A stretch of 64,000 nt of DNA from Litsea cubeba (GCA_012931725.1 CM022948.1:68109622-68173621); one strand, 5' to 3'; positions 32,201 through 44,639 are shown, counted from the first letter of the stretch. Numbers and translations: made by a program. Notes: generated from the sequence alone by a model not told the origin.

Positions 32201-34706
32201 TTAGGATACTCATTCATATCTGAGTCCTAGATTTTCAAAAGTGCCGAGTCGTATCCACAATCCCTTTATCTGTGTCCGTACCCGTATCTGGGCATCATAG
32301 AGATCAACTACTAAATAGAACTCTGACTTCATACAATAGTATATATAAGAAACAGTGCAAGGAAATGCTGAATTTCAACATAATCTAATGGTGCAAGATA
32401 TAGTGTCACGAAATTCGGTTCGTTTCTGTTAAAATTTCCAAATAATTTTGATTCATTCACCCTCTGCTGAAACAAACAGGACCCTGTAATTATTCGTCCC
32501 AAAATTCATTCCAATTCGTCTGATTTGGTATGGATTTCCTGATTTCGGCCAATTCATCCAATTCGTCCAAGCGTGTAGGTTGCCTTTAAAATAAAAAAGA
32601 AAGAAAAGTAAAGGGGCTAAACATAATTTTTTTTTTTTTAACTTAAAAGTATAAGTAAAAATAACTTTTTGGCCTTTTGCTTAGAGAAATTCGTGGGTTC
32701 CACTGTGCAAGACATTTATTAAACACCTAAATAACTTTATGGGCCCCAATCAAATTTTATTCCAATAAAAAACATTTTATTATGAATAAGCTAGCCAAGT
32801 TTCACTTTAATATGAAATGGTCCATCAGATATAAATTGTTGACATATTGCATTGATTTATTAGAATAAATTAAATCTATAATGTATTATTTTTACATTTA
32901 ATATATAGAATATTTTTTTCCGAAATATTTCACCGAAATTTCCGAATTGGCTGAAACATTTCATTTGGAGGCCAAACCGAAACGGTGCCCGAAACAAATT
33001 TCACAACTATTGCAAGATAAGTAACACAAAGCTACATCACTGTTGAAATTTTGTTGCACATCATATTAGGAGCTAATCACAAGTTTAACAGGATAATAGT
33101 TACTATTGGAAATATGTTGCTCCTTTTTTGTCATTTTTGCTTCTGTCTTGGTATTTAGCTCTTACCACTGAGAATTTCTTTTTGTATTTCCTTTGAAATT
33201 ATTCTTGTTGCTGATTTAAAAAAAAAAAAAAAAAACAATAACAACAACAAGAAGAACATAAGGAAGGTTGAGGATGTGTATGAGACTTGATAGAGAAAAC
33301 AGAAGACCGAAAGGCGTGGGAGCCTGTTGGGTTGAAGAGATGAGTACGTGATAGATTTGGGTAAGAATTACTTAACTAGCTTTGGGATGTATGCAGAAGG
33401 GTCACCACAATTTTTGGAAGACAGTTGGGTCTGGAACAGCCATTAGAATTATTATTTCAGCAGTTATACGCGGTCTACAAACCAAAGTTTTTTGTAGTCA
33501 GAAGTTGTGTAGTGCTTGCATAAAAGATACATTTGGAATCTTCCATCATGAAGGGTTCACTGGTGAGGGATGTTATGAGATACCCAGTGTTACAGGGGTA
33601 TCCATCTGACCCAATTCCATCTTTTACTAGATTTTTCTAAAATCTTTAGTGTATTTCCCTCATGGAATCATTTATAAAATCTTCCATCATGAAGGGTTCA
33701 CTGGTGAGGGATGTTATGAGATACCCAGTTTTACAGGGGTATCCATCTGACCCAATTCCATCTTTTACTAGATTTTTCTAAAATCTTTAGTGTATTTCCC
33801 TCATGGAATTATTTATAAATACCTTATGTGAATGCGTTTTGTTGGATGCTTTTCAAATAGAAGTCTAACCCTTGATCATTCGAATCTTGGCTGTTCTTTG
33901 ACAGAATCTTCGATAAGAAACCAAATTTTGTTTTGGGAAAGGCTCCGCATGGTAGTTCTTGTTTGATAGAATCAAATTTGCTTCAGTGAAATTTTGGAAG
34001 ATCTGGTGGAATGGATGGGTTCATAGAAAAATTTTAAGTGCACCTCTGCATTTGATCTAAATTGAGACTTGACCAGCGTTCCTGTTTGTTACTCAGCTGG
34101 TTAACATGGGGGTGTGTTTGAGGGGGAAAGAGAGATTTGACCGCTTCCTACAACCCCAGTAGCTCAAAGGAGAGGAGGGAAGTTCCATTGGTGGTTTTAT
34201 TTAATGTGGATGAGTTAGGATTATGTTTCTCAAGTCTGGTTGTCATTGGTAATTCTAATCTATCAAGGAATGTAACAGTTATTACCTGACTGGATATTAC
34301 TTCGATTCTTTGGACGGGCTGAGGTAAAGCCCCCTTTGACCTTTTGATTTGTGTTACTGAATTCATGATCAAATTGTTGAATGCATTTCTTTGTTAGGAC
34401 TGATAGTTCAAAAGATATCAGTGTTGGCTCTGGCCAGAGCTTTAACGGAGTCACTACTCATTTGTAAAAAGATAAGAGTTCTGTAAAATTTACTCATATC
34501 TTATACATATTCCTGCTTGCTGATTGCCATTATGTACTTTGGCTTATATGCATACTATTACTTTATTTTGAATGGGAAATTTGTTTTCATAAGAACATAA
34601 GAATAAAACTGCTCCACACATCCTTGCTATTTTCACTCAAGATGAGTAGAATTTGTCTTGCTCCCATGTATAAAGTAAGGGAGCAAAATTATTTTTTAGA
34701 TCCTTT

Positions 34707-34757
<51 letters not shown>

Positions 34758-35379
34758 TGTTCACAAGTAATTTCTTTCTTTCTTTTTTTTTTTGCAGGTT
34801 TTAATGAGACATATTTGCTTTGGCATGTGCCACATTTTATAGTTTTCGAGTATTTTTAACAGTGGTATATGACATTGTGCACTCATCTTGTAGGATCTTC
34901 ATGGTAGGATGGTGAGGGTGAACTATGCTACAGACAGGGCAGGAGGATCCCGTGGTGGGTATGGAGGCGGAGGCGGCGGCTATGGCGGCGGTGGTTATGG
35001 CGGCGGCTATGGCGGCGGCGGCGGCAGTTATGGCGGCGGTGGCTACAACAGTGGTGGAGGTGGTGGATATGGTGGAGGCAGTGGTGGTTACGGTGGTGGT
35101 GGAAGTTATGGTGGTGGTGGAAGTTATGGTGATGGTACTGGTGGGGGGAGTTCTGGTGTTACTGGCGGCGGCAATGACGGCTGGGGTGTTGCTGCTAACA
35201 AAGATGCATTTGCTAGCGGGGGCAGCATCGGCAATAATAGTGATGGAATGGACTATGGTGCTAGTGCTACTCTTTCCCATAAGCAAAGCAGCATGGACGG
35301 CACTCTGGGCGATTCACTGGAAGGTAATTACGGGGATGACGATGACGAGCCTGATGACTATGCCAACAAGAGGGGTTGA
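29258..35379 (+). CDS. Glycine-rich RNA-binding protein, mitochondrial type
   Basis: Four coding exons: 29258-29393, 29480-29548, 29629-29735 and 34894-35379 (TGA stop), giving 265 aa. All introns are GT-AG and phases join cleanly. The N-terminus MAFTSKIGNLLKQTVNKHIK...SNPSLFQAIRCMSS is the basic, amphipathic presequence of the mitochondrial GR-RBP (GRP2/3/5-type, ORRM-related) group. One RRM follows: RNP2 KIFLGGLSY spans exons 1-2, RNP1 RGFGFVTF is in exon 3, and DLHGRMVRVNYA opens exon 4. The rest is Gly/Tyr-rich (GGGGGYGGGGYGG) and ends in an acidic tail (YGDDDDEPDDYANKRG). Relatives bind organellar RNA and help C-to-U editing, splicing or cold response; the exact role here is inferred. 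Intron 3 is 5158 bp and contains transposons. The ATG was chosen because it opens the conserved presequence. Confidence 0.92.
30476..31230. repeat. Diverged ~155-bp repeat pair
   Basis: The segment at 30476-30635 (TGAACTTGAATTTTGAT, then GGCTTGTCCATGCTTGG and TGTTGGCAAACCAAAC) recurs at 31071-31225 (TAGACTTGAATTGTGAT, TGGTTTGTCCATACTTGG, TGTTGGCAAACCAAAC) at about 80-85% identity in direct orientation. Confidence 0.7.
31387..31867. mobile_element. hAT MITE (481 bp)
   Basis: Ends TAGGGAGGGCAACGGGCT and GACCCATTACCATCCCTA form an imperfect inverted repeat of the common plant TAGGGATGGCAA hAT type. Flanks CTCTTAAT (31379-31386) and CTCTTGAT (31868-31875) are an 8-bp target duplication with one mismatch. 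No coding capacity. Confidence 0.78.
32401..33010. mobile_element. Mutator-type non-autonomous element (610 bp)
   Basis: Flanked by a perfect 9-bp duplication TGCAAGATA (32392-32400 and 33011-33019). Ends TAGTGTCACGAAATTCG and AAATTTCACAACTAT are imperfect inverted repeats. Internal TTCG/CGAA-rich motifs recur near both ends. No transposase. Confidence 0.75.
33537..33822. repeat. 141-bp tandem duplication
   Basis: AATCTTCCATCATGAAGGGT at 33537 starts a block repeated at 33678, 141 bp later. The two copies differ at only two or three sites (for example CAGTGTTAC / CAGTTTTAC), so the event is recent. Confidence 0.9.
34709..34757. repeat. (CT)n(CA)n microsatellite
   Basis: About 14-15 CT followed by about 9 CA units, near the 3' end of the GR-RBP third intron. 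Confidence 0.9.
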
Positions 35380-36230
35380 CAAATGTATGAAATTGAGGGA
35401 AAAACTGCTAAAGATCGCCATTTATATGCAGACCTCGAAGTAATGTTTTTAAACTGTGACAACATAAATTTATCTTTGCTATAGTACTCTCCCTCTATCT
35501 CACACTCTTATCACACACACACATTGATGATCAGTTCAGATAAAAAAAGGCCAGAACTAGTAAGCATTTCATGCCACCTCTTTCTTGGACCTACCCCCTA
35601 GTACGAGCTGCACTTACTAGTGCATTGAGCGCTCTTTGCAGCGTTAATTTGCTTTTTGCTTATCATTTCTTGCTCTCCCTAGTCAGGGAAAGGGGAAAAA
35701 GAATTGAACTGATTTTTCATGTTAGAAGGGGAAATGATTTTATGTTTAGGGATAAAATGGGACGTGCTGCCTGCCAATAAACGATAAAATGCATATGGGG
35801 GAGTCTTGTTAGCATTTAAAGGCCTCTTTACCAACTCTCTTGAACGGAAGTCCTTTATATCATAGGAATGGTTTATAGTGATGAGTGATCTCTCTCTCTC
35901 TCTACAATGTAGAGAAGGACTAAATCTCAGCGTCGCAGCATTTGATCTGTAGGGTAACGGCTGGATGTCATTTTACGAAGGTCATGTTTGGCGACCATGT
36001 AAATTCTCAAGTATTTGGGCTAGTGGAAATCCGACTTGACCGTCCCATAGAATTTGAAAATTTTCAATTTGCAGAATTATGTGTCATGCCAAATTTTCTT
36101 AATTAACTGCACTGATTTTTATGTGAAATTCTTGGATATATAAATCAACAGGGAGGAATTTTTAAATCTCTTGGATGGGAAATTTTCAAAATCTGTGGAC
36201 TTGTGAGTTTTTCGCGTGTCTAAATGTGCC
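35380..36230. other. 3' flank of the GR-RBP gene
   Basis: Probable 3' UTR for the first few hundred bases, then intergenic. Short CT repeats lie at 35480 and 35890. No gene is seen. Confidence 0.45.
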
Positions 36231-36234
36231 ATGT

Positions 36235-36540
36235 ACCTGTTTGGATGTGTGGTGAATTAATGTATAGTGAGGTGATGCATTAAATCAAGAGAGAATAAAA
36301 TATAAGGTGTTATGATAGCATTTTATTTTTAGTTATTTGATATGAAATTTTTTTTACATTTTGTATAGGAAAGCGGAGTTTTTTTTTTTTAGTAGAGAAA
36401 AGATGTTGATTTTTTCTTCTTTGAAAAATTTGGAGGGAATATTGAAATTGTGTACTTTTGATGTGATCTTTTGTCATTTTATGTCTGGATTTACTTTACT
36501 TTAACTAGTTAATTGTCAAATACGCCTGTATCAGGTGTTC
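36235..36540. mobile_element. MITE, member 1 of a three-copy family
   Basis: The core AATAAAATATAAGGTGTTAT and TTTTTAGTTATTTGATATGA matches the elements at about 49560 and 61395 over roughly 250 bp. The ends (TTTACTTTACTTTAACTAGT, GTCAAATACG) match their right ends. Boundaries are approximate. Confidence 0.5.
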
Positions 36541-39500
36541 ACGTGGCTCCTCATGGTTATTACCTACCTGATTGCTCTAATCATGCATCGTAAATGGAGA
36601 ATTCTTTGGAACTTGTACCTGAGCAAACAAATGAGTCCAAAGAGAGATTTGATTAAACCTGATGGATTGCTTGTCAATCCATGTTCCACTTTAATTTGGT
36701 GAGGGGCATTTGACCTACCTTAACCTGTTTGTTGAACCGTTATTGAGTTCCCATGATTTTCAGCCAATGCTTTCATTTCAATGGGGCTGTGAATGAGGGA
36801 TAAAAGGTGAAGATACACACAGGATCTTAACGTAAGAAAATGATTGTTCTGTCTAGATCTTCACCCTAGATGGCTGGATCCTTCACTTTTACACCTTTTT
36901 TGACAAGATTTCTTAGGCAGCTAATTTTACCAATAAATTCCTAGGAAATCAATACCAAGTGATGGTTCATCTAGTTACATCCTTATTTAATTGGGCCAGG
37001 CTGAGTGCGACTCTCTCTCATCAATCTCCTCCAAATCCATCATCAGGTAATAGCATTTATTTTTATATCATTCTTCATTGTTTGCGAGTATTTAGCACCT
37101 ATTTTTTCTTAAAAAATCATTGTTTAATTTAGTTTAATAAGATTTTTGTTATAGATTTTTAAGTTTTCTTTAGGTTTCTGAATAGGGATTTATAGATCTT
37201 GCATTGGAAATATTCTCATAAATCTCAACACCAAACCTCCAAAGGTTTCTGAATAGGGATTTTAGGATTTTGAATTAGGAATATTTTGACTCATTGGTGA
37301 TTTGATTGAAAAATCGACTCAATTTTATAATTGATTTCTATTTAATTTTAACTTCGACTCAATTTTGACTTGAGAGAGATTTTAGGAATCTTAGATAAAG
37401 AGTATATAAATAAGGGCTCTTAAAAACTAGAGAGGCGATTTTAGGGATTTTAGATTTTTTTTTTTTTGAGAGGAGATTTTAGATTTAAGAGTACACAAAT
37501 AAGGACCCCTAAAAGATAGAGAGGCGATACCAACTCTTTCTTTTCGTGCTAGCTCATGTTATCTATAAAAGTAAAAATAAGTAAAAAAGAAAAGAAAATA
37601 GAACATATATATTATTAACAATAATAAAAAACATATTAATGCATAATCTTGTTTTTTTCAAATGAAAATGATTTCTATGATCTGTTCGCATTCAAGATCC
37701 GTTCTATATTAATACGATTGTGACTAACTTTTATTTATTTTTTTATGAATATACTATATGCTTGTGCTTTAATCACGGGTGGTCAAGCTATCATCAATAT
37801 GATGCTCACTGCATGTGGCATTTGGTTGAACTTGAGTGGGGTCCAAATTTACCTCCAAATAGAGTGATATCAACATTTTGATAAATCGTATGAATAGATG
37901 TAAAAATATTTCTACTCCTTATCAATTCAATGGTGCAACATGCTATTTAGAGAAATTTAGGCATTGCTATACAGGTTTGGGATTTATGGTGTGATAGGCT
38001 TTGATGAAACCAAGAAGGTCCACACTAGTTATTAAATCAAGTGCTGCAAGCACAAAGTCTTTAAGAAAGGGCAAGTTGATTAATGGCTTGTTAAGTCATG
38101 AAGCTTTTCAAACACAGATGAAAAAAAGGTCTCTTATACCCGAACCATCTGCAATAAAGAAACCCAAGAAAGAAAGAGAAGAAAAGAAAAGAAAAAGAGG
38201 GTATTGGTCCAATATCATGACCCAATTGGGATTTTGATCCATGAAGCACACACTACCAAGTCCCTTCCCTCCCAAGGTGTCACCGATCCCATGTTTTTTA
38301 CACCGATCCGAATGGGATTTGACCGTTGGATTGAAATTAAAAAAAATAACGTGTTCTTAAACAGTTACCGCAGGTGAACCCCACAAGGCTGTGAGGAAAT
38401 TGTTCAGATGATCATGTGCACACTTGAAAAGCCCTCAGCATAAGTATATCATATACTACCAAATATGTAACTGGGCCTCAACTTGGGCCACAATCGAGGC
38501 CCTTGTGGGGTTTGGATCTTCCACAAGGAGTCCTGTAACCTGGACTTTGACTTGGGTCCAGATCTGGGTGGGGTCAGGCTTTAGATCCGAATACATGGAC
38601 CCGTTTCTATTCTCATAAATGTGAAGCAGCAAGAACTCAAGAGTTTATTATGAACTTTCCTCAAATGGAGGGCACATGACTGATATTACTGTGTACTTCA
38701 ATAGCACTCAATAATTAAATAATACTTCACTAGCTTGTATTAAGTTTGATCATGAAATAACATGATGAAACTCAACAAAACATGAATATGAGAGGATAAT
38801 TTTTTGATTTCACTGTGAAGTAAAATTGGAACTTCCAAGGCCTTGATTTGTTGAGAGAAACCTATGAAATTGCATTGGAGGAATCACTCTTTACGGGTCA
38901 ATCTCTCGTAAAAAGAAGAAGAAAATGATAGAAGGGCTTCCAAAATCTCCAATGCCTTCGTTTTGTTCGAGTCTTTAACCCGTGTTCTTTGATAACATGA
39001 GCAATGATGTTGCAATGCAGTCTACCCAATACCCAGACCCAAATTAAGCACCTGGAATGGTGGGGTTGACCAAAGATACCACTCCTTTTACTTTGAAAAT
39101 GATGCATACCAACTACAAAGAAAAGTCTTCAGCTTAACATCACAGAGTTCCTATCTACCTCCATGAACTGGTCTCCACCTTCAAGCCCAAATCAATTCAG
39201 ATACAGTGTTCCCAAAGCAACATTCTAACCTCTTCTATTGATGAAGTGACAACAAATAAAAGAACAACCTCACAATGAAGAAATTGAAATTAATGATTTT
39301 TTTTTTCTTGGACGACACCGACCGGCATCCAAAATGCTATCAACATCATGTCTTCTCTCTCCTTGAACAGGATTCTACATGTTTGAAACATAATAGATAA
39401 AAAGGGGCAATATCGGGAAAGATCGCCTTTAGACGTTTAGTGCATAAAAAAGGCCCCTCATAGTTTATTTGTAACAGTAAAGGCCCTTGTTAGGTCAATA

Positions 39501-40976
39501 TTTTTCACTTTCGGTTGAGTGGCGATATCACGATATCGTCGCTCATGTATTATTCTTCTTCTCTCTTCCTCTTCGCCCCCATCTTTCTCCATCTCCTCGC
39601 TTCGTTTCTCGCCTAACCCACTACCCTCAACACCTCCATCATCTTGTTTTTATTTGTTTGTGTTTTTTATCTAGGTTTATTTGGAATCCATGACTAAGGA
39701 TGTTTCACCAGCTCCAGCAATATAATCTTGATGAATAAACACATTAATCCTTTTCTCAATTCTTCTTGGTTCTTTTATTTTCTAGAGATATCAATGACAT
39801 TGGTTTTTAAAGGATGCTTTTTATGGTTACTGTTGATTGATGAATTACTAATGTCATGAATTCTTGCGGATTGAATGGAAAAGCGTCAAATGAGTTCAAC
39901 TCCGGCCCATTGCATTAGCATCAACCAACTTGACAACAATCCATGTCCTAAGTGCCCTTAAATTGGTCATTTGAAAAACAAGACAATAGTTAGCTTCATG
40001 ACTTCATCAACATCCTTAAAGCAATATTTTAACTGACTAAATAGTCCACATTTTCCCAATGCACATAGGCCATAAGCAGACCTCTTTATCCCTCTGCCCT
40101 TAGCTCGATGATTGCAAGGCGAGCCATGAGTCCAAGGGTTGAAAATAGGGGGCTCCCTCCATTTTTATGGAAACTGTTTTTTTTTTTCTTTTTTTTGAAC
40201 ATATGACTCAAGTTTAATTTTTCTACATGGTGGTCCCCTCAAGAGAAGTTTTCTTCATCCCACGTTGCATGAGTTAGGCTGTGAATTGTTTTTAAAAGGC
40301 CTTCCTTAGGACGTGATTGTTTGAATGGAACTAAATACGTAGATACTCAAACGGGCTCTAAAAAGAGATTATTAAAGATGTTAGAGGTGAAGGATATACA
40401 GTGAAGACTCAAATGGAAGCTCACTTTCTTTCTTTAACTTTAATTTAAACTTACCAAAAAAAAGAAAAGAAAAGAAGAACGACTCCTAAATGATTTGAGC
40501 ATATTCAAAAGCCATGTTTCCTCACAAAAATTTTAAAACCCTAGCCACCTAAAATGTCTCATATACCCTACCAAAAACTCGATCTGAAATCCCAACCCCT
40601 TTGCTCTTTTATGAAATTTTTGAAAGCTCAAATACAAATGAGCATCATGGAATTTCACCATCCCGAAATTCTACCGTGTCTGAAAATTTAAAAACTCCCT
40701 TAACATAATTCTCTAAATTTCAATAAAAAAAAGCATTAAAATGATGAGAAATTCAATTATATGAAACAATTGGCTTGGAAAGAACCCCTCATGTTTTTAT
40801 TCACATGCAAAACACACCAAAAAAACTACTGTCTAGTGTAAGTGTTGCATTCTAATAATTTAGATGTAAAACACACACAAAAAAACAAAAAAGTGCTTTT
40901 TATAGTGTTACATTTGCGTTGGGCAGTTGAGTGGAGCTTTTGGCCTTGGAAACCGTCTTTTGACCATGGCTAGATG
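36541..40976. other. Gene-poor intergenic sequence
   Basis: 4.4 kb without a recognisable gene. It holds AT-rich DNA, T-runs at 37456 and 39297, and short open frames at 38001-38237 (lysine-rich), 38424-38618 and 39487-39693 that match nothing I know. Near 39530 is a short near-palindrome, GGCGATATCACGATATCGTC. Confidence 0.45.
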
Positions 40977-41381
40977 GTCCTGATTAGAGATGTCAAGTGG
41001 GCCGTGCCGGCCGGCCTGCCAGTCAACGGGCCGTGGCACGGCCCGGCCCGGTCAACGGCACGGCCCACTGGGCACGGCCCATGACGCGGGCCGTGCTGGG
41101 CCGAGCTGCGCACGGCCCGCCAGGCCCGCCAGCCTAGTGGGCCAGCCCTTCCAGCCCGCCAGGCCCGCCAGTATAGGCCCGCCAGCCCGCAGCCCGCCAG
41201 CCCGATAGCCCACCCAACGGTCGGCCCGACGGGCCGGCCCGCCCAACGGTCGGCCCGATGGGCCGGCCCGCCGGCACGCCCAACAGCCAAATTTTTTTAA
41301 AAATACCATTTTACCCCCCCCCAACAGCTATAAAACGGTCATATAAGGGGTATTCTGTGTCATTTTTCATTATACTAAGTC

Positions 41382-41388
41382 TATAAAT
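41382..41388 (+). promoter_or_regulatory. TATA box of the hAT transposase gene
   Basis: TATAAAT about 330 bp upstream of the transposase ATG and just inside the GC-rich left subterminal region. A leader with CT repeats follows. Confidence 0.5.
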
Positions 41389-41713
41389 ATCCTAACCCTC
41401 CCATTCTCATTCCTCACCAATTTACACAACTCTCTCATTCTCTAACTCTCTCTCAAAGCATTCAAGTATTCAACTCTTTCACTCTCTCTAAGAAGTTTTT
41501 GGAGGACCAAAGGTCAAGTCATCAAGAGACAAGATTAAAGGGGCCTTCAAAGATTTAGAGGTATTTATAATATTTAGATTTGAGATTCCATATAAATAAG
41601 TTTATATTATATTATATTAACTCTCATTTTCTCCCCTTTCTTATAATAAATTATCACAAAAGAAGGCTATTAGCATATTACTATTATTATTTATAAATTT
41701 ATTCTTTTGAAAT

Positions 41714-43768
41714 ATGGCTAGAAGATTTCCCACAGAAGGTTCTTCCGTTAATGTAGAAGAAGATTTTATTGAATTACAAGATGAAGTAGGTGATTTACCA
41801 CCCCCCTTTCCTCAGAGTTCCCATAAACCAAACAAGAGGAGTAGAACTTCAGCAGTTTGGGATATATATACAAGATATGATGTTTTTGAAAATGGAAAGA
41901 ATGTTGAAAAGGCAAAATGCACATTGTGTGGTAAGATTTATAGTGCCCAGTCAAAAGGGGGTACCGGCCATTTGTCAAGACATAGAAAAACATGTTTACA
42001 AAAGCATAAGCCAGAGAATGCAGGGACAGGGGGGCCTGGTTCACAAACCCAAATTTCTACTACTGGTGGTGGTAGTAGTAGTAGCAGTTTGGATTTTTTT
42101 TCTTTTAATGCACAAAGTGCTAGACAAGGTCTTGTTAAAATGATTGTTTTATCCGAATTACCATTTGCTTTTGTTGAAAATGAGTTTTTTGAACAATGGG
42201 TCCAGCAATACTGTCAACCACAATTTCACAGTATTTCAAGAAATACAGCCAGAAATAATGCTATTAGACTCTGGCAGGAAGAGAAAATAAATATAAAAAA
42301 CTATTTTGCAGAATCTCCTGGTAGAATATCCATAACCACAGATATGTGGACTTCTAAAGGGAGTGATAGTTATCTTTGTATTACTGCACATAATATAGAT
42401 GCAAAATGGATTATGAATAAACGTATACTTAGTTTTAGCACTCTTGAATGGCCACACAATGGAACTAGGATAAGTACATTAATTTTGGAAAAACTAGATG
42501 AATATAGTATTAAGGAAAAAGTTTTATCTGTAACTTTAGATAATGCTAGTAATAATACAATGGCTATTGAATTAATGAGAATGCAGATGCCACTTGCAAC
42601 TTTGATAGATAGTTCTATCTTTCAAAATAGATGTGTATGTCACATCTTAAATCTTATTGCAAAAGTTGGTTTAAAGCACATTACAAGTTATACAGATGCT
42701 ATTAAAGACATTGCTAGATTTGTTTTTTGCTCTGCACAAAGAAGACAATTGTATGCCCAAATATGTGCGAGGCAAGGCGTATCAGCTATTAAATTGCCTA
42801 AAGAAGTTGAACATAGATGGAATTCTATGTATGATTTGTTAACCAAGGCACTTTCTATAAAAACTGTTTTGAATGAATTTTGTGCTTTTCATGCACAAGA
42901 TTTAATGATTAGTGATGAACATTGAGAGTTATGTGCCCATATAAGAGATTTATTAGAACCTTTTTATACTTCAACATTATTTTTTTCCGGGATATATTAT
43001 CCCACATCTAATGAAGCTTTAATGAAACTTTTTAAAATTACTTTACAATTCAGTAGATTTAGAGATCATTTTTTACTTGGTAGCACTATTAGAGACATGG
43101 AAGAAAAATTTAATAAATATTGGAAAGAGGCTCCAATGACATTTTCTTTAGCTGCTGTATTTGGTCCTGGGTTAAAATTAAGTGGTGTACAGTTTTTTAT
43201 TGATGGAATAAATAAAAATATGAATTATATAGATTCAAATGTTTTTTCAAATATAATGGCAAATTTACAAGCACTTTTTCAATTTTATTGTGAGCAAATG
43301 GGTACAGCTGGGCTTAGTATGGGCAATTCAGAAGTCCAGTATACAGGTGTTGCTGAGTGGGAGGTGTGGTATTCTTCCCTGTCCACGGGCATGGCATCCA
43401 GCTCAAGTTCAAGTCACAACACTGTGACGGAGTTATCATCGTATCTTGACGTAGGTGTAATTAGGATGCAGGATGCATCTACCTTTGACCTTTTAGCCTG
43501 GTGGAAACAACAAGAAAGTATTTATCCGGTGTTGGCAGCCATGACTCGTGATCTATTAACTATTCCTATGTCTTCTGTAGCATCAGAACAGGCTTTTAGT
43601 GCAGGTGGACGTGTAGTAGATGACATAAGAACAAATCTCACTGAAGAAACGGTGGAGTGTTGTGTTTGCCTACGAGACTGGTACTTGGCAGATAAGAGGA
43701 AGCAAGAGTTAACATCATTAATGGAAGATTTTGATCCAGCAGAATACATTAGTGGACTACAAATCTGA
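41714..43768 (+). pseudogene. hAT transposase with one in-frame stop
   Basis: The two open blocks 41714-42925 and 42926-43768 are in the same frame and are separated only by TGA at 42923; together about 684 codons, normal for RICESLEEPER/Ac-type transposases. A BED zinc finger lies at residues about 45-95 (KCTLCGKIYSAQSKGGTGHL followed by SRHRKTC). The RNase H-like catalytic core shows SITTDMWTS, VTLDNASNN and CVCHILNLI. The middle contains EVEHRWNSMYDLL. The C-terminal hAT dimerisation domain is FDLLAWWKQQESIYPVLAAM, then SVASEQAFSAGGRVVDDIRT and CVCLRDWY. The stop is followed by ELCAHIRDLLEPFY, where relatives usually have Trp before Glu, so TGG to TGA is likely. It is a plant DNA transposase that cuts and pastes elements with matching ends. 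Confidence 0.92.
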
Positions 43769-44560
43769 TTTTTTACTTTTTTCTTCATTGTAATTTATAA
43801 GTTGTTCATTCTTTTTTTTTTTTTTTCTAAAAAGATTGTAAGGTTTTGAAGGTAATCCTATTTAGAAACCTTCAAGAAGTTAAGATCCAAATGGTTCTCT
43901 CTTCTCAGTGGAGTAGGTCGAGTTTGACCGAACCACTTAAATATCTTTGTCATTCTCCTTGCTTGTGTTCTAATTTTTATTTTTAATACTGATAAGAAAA
44001 AGAAAATTTATATATAGTACTTAAGTAATATGTGAGTAAATATCTATAAATTAATTTGAACCACTCAATCATTTGTCAAATGTTTGTATAAGTTTAAATG
44101 TTTAGAAAAGTAACTATTGAAAAATTAATGACTATTGATCGAAAATCAAATTCAAATCCATGTCATTACGGACTTACGTTTACGTTACGCCTTATGGTAA
44201 TTATATATATATTTATATTAGTCTATCAAAAAAAAAAAAAAAAGCCCGCCAGCCCGCTGGCACGGCCCGCTACAGCCCGCCCCACTGTGGGCCGTGCCAG
44301 TGGGCCGTGCCGTGCCAGGGTTTTCCCCTGGCGGGCCGTGCCGTGCCGGCCCGTTAGCTGGGGCGGGCCGTGCCGGCCCGGCCCACGGCACGAGCGGGCC
44401 AGGATTTTGCTGGCACGGCCCGTTTGACATGCCTAGTCCTGATTGGCCTTCATCAGTATGTTTCCCTGTGAAACATGTGAACAACATTAAATACATGGGT
44501 CACAGCAATAAACACTAAAACATGTGTGCCCCACCACATCCTCCCATCAATGGGCTTAAT

Positions 44561-44639
44561 TGGCTCCAATGCAGCGACGCTGCATATTAGTATAGTGCAG
44601 CATCGACTCCCACCTATCACGGCATGCCATGCGGATACC
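44561..44639 (+). repeat. 79-bp repeat arm with perfect palindrome (left copy)
   Basis: TGGCTCCAATGCAGCGACGC and following bases up to GCGGATACC. It contains the palindrome GCAGCGACGCTGC. The same block occurs inverted at 46909-46987 at about 92% identity. Confidence 0.8.

Larger units (their letters stand above)
29736..34893 (+). other. Giant third intron (5158 bp) of the GR-RBP gene
   Basis: It runs from donor GTTTGATG (29736) to acceptor CATCTTGTAG (34893). It contains a hAT MITE, a Mutator-type element, a diverged 150-bp repeat pair, a 141-bp tandem duplication and a CT/CA microsatellite. The three upstream coding exons are packed into under 500 bp, so the expansion is confined to this intron. 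Confidence 0.85.
40985..44435 (+). mobile_element. Near-complete hAT transposon (3451 bp)
   Basis: Flanked by a perfect 8-bp target duplication GTCCTGAT (40977-40984 and 44436-44443). Ends TAGAGATGTCAAGTGGGCCG and CGGGCC...TTTGACATGCCTA are imperfect inverted repeats. About 300 bp at the left and 200 bp at the right are extremely GC-rich (GGCCCGCC and GGCACGGCCCG repeated), in sharp contrast to the AT-rich core. The core has a TATA box (41382, CTATAAATAT) and a BED/hAT transposase frame. The single in-frame stop is the only visible defect. It may have been mobile until recently and its ends are shared with the element at 58814. Confidence 0.92.

Noticed and set aside
34837..35443. Alternative Thr- or Ala/Val-rich ORFs over the GR-RBP last exon
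   Set aside because: They are shadow frames of the Gly-rich exon on either strand. The RRM-joined frame is the supported one.
38001..38237. Lysine-rich 78-codon ORF
   Set aside because: It has no recognisable domain, promoter or splice context and its composition is low-complexity.
40970..41324. ORFs rich in Gly/Ala/Pro/Arg at the hAT ends (also 44218-44518, 58721-58985, 60161-60524)
   Set aside because: They are by-products of the GGCCCGCC arrays in the subterminal regions and are open on both strands.
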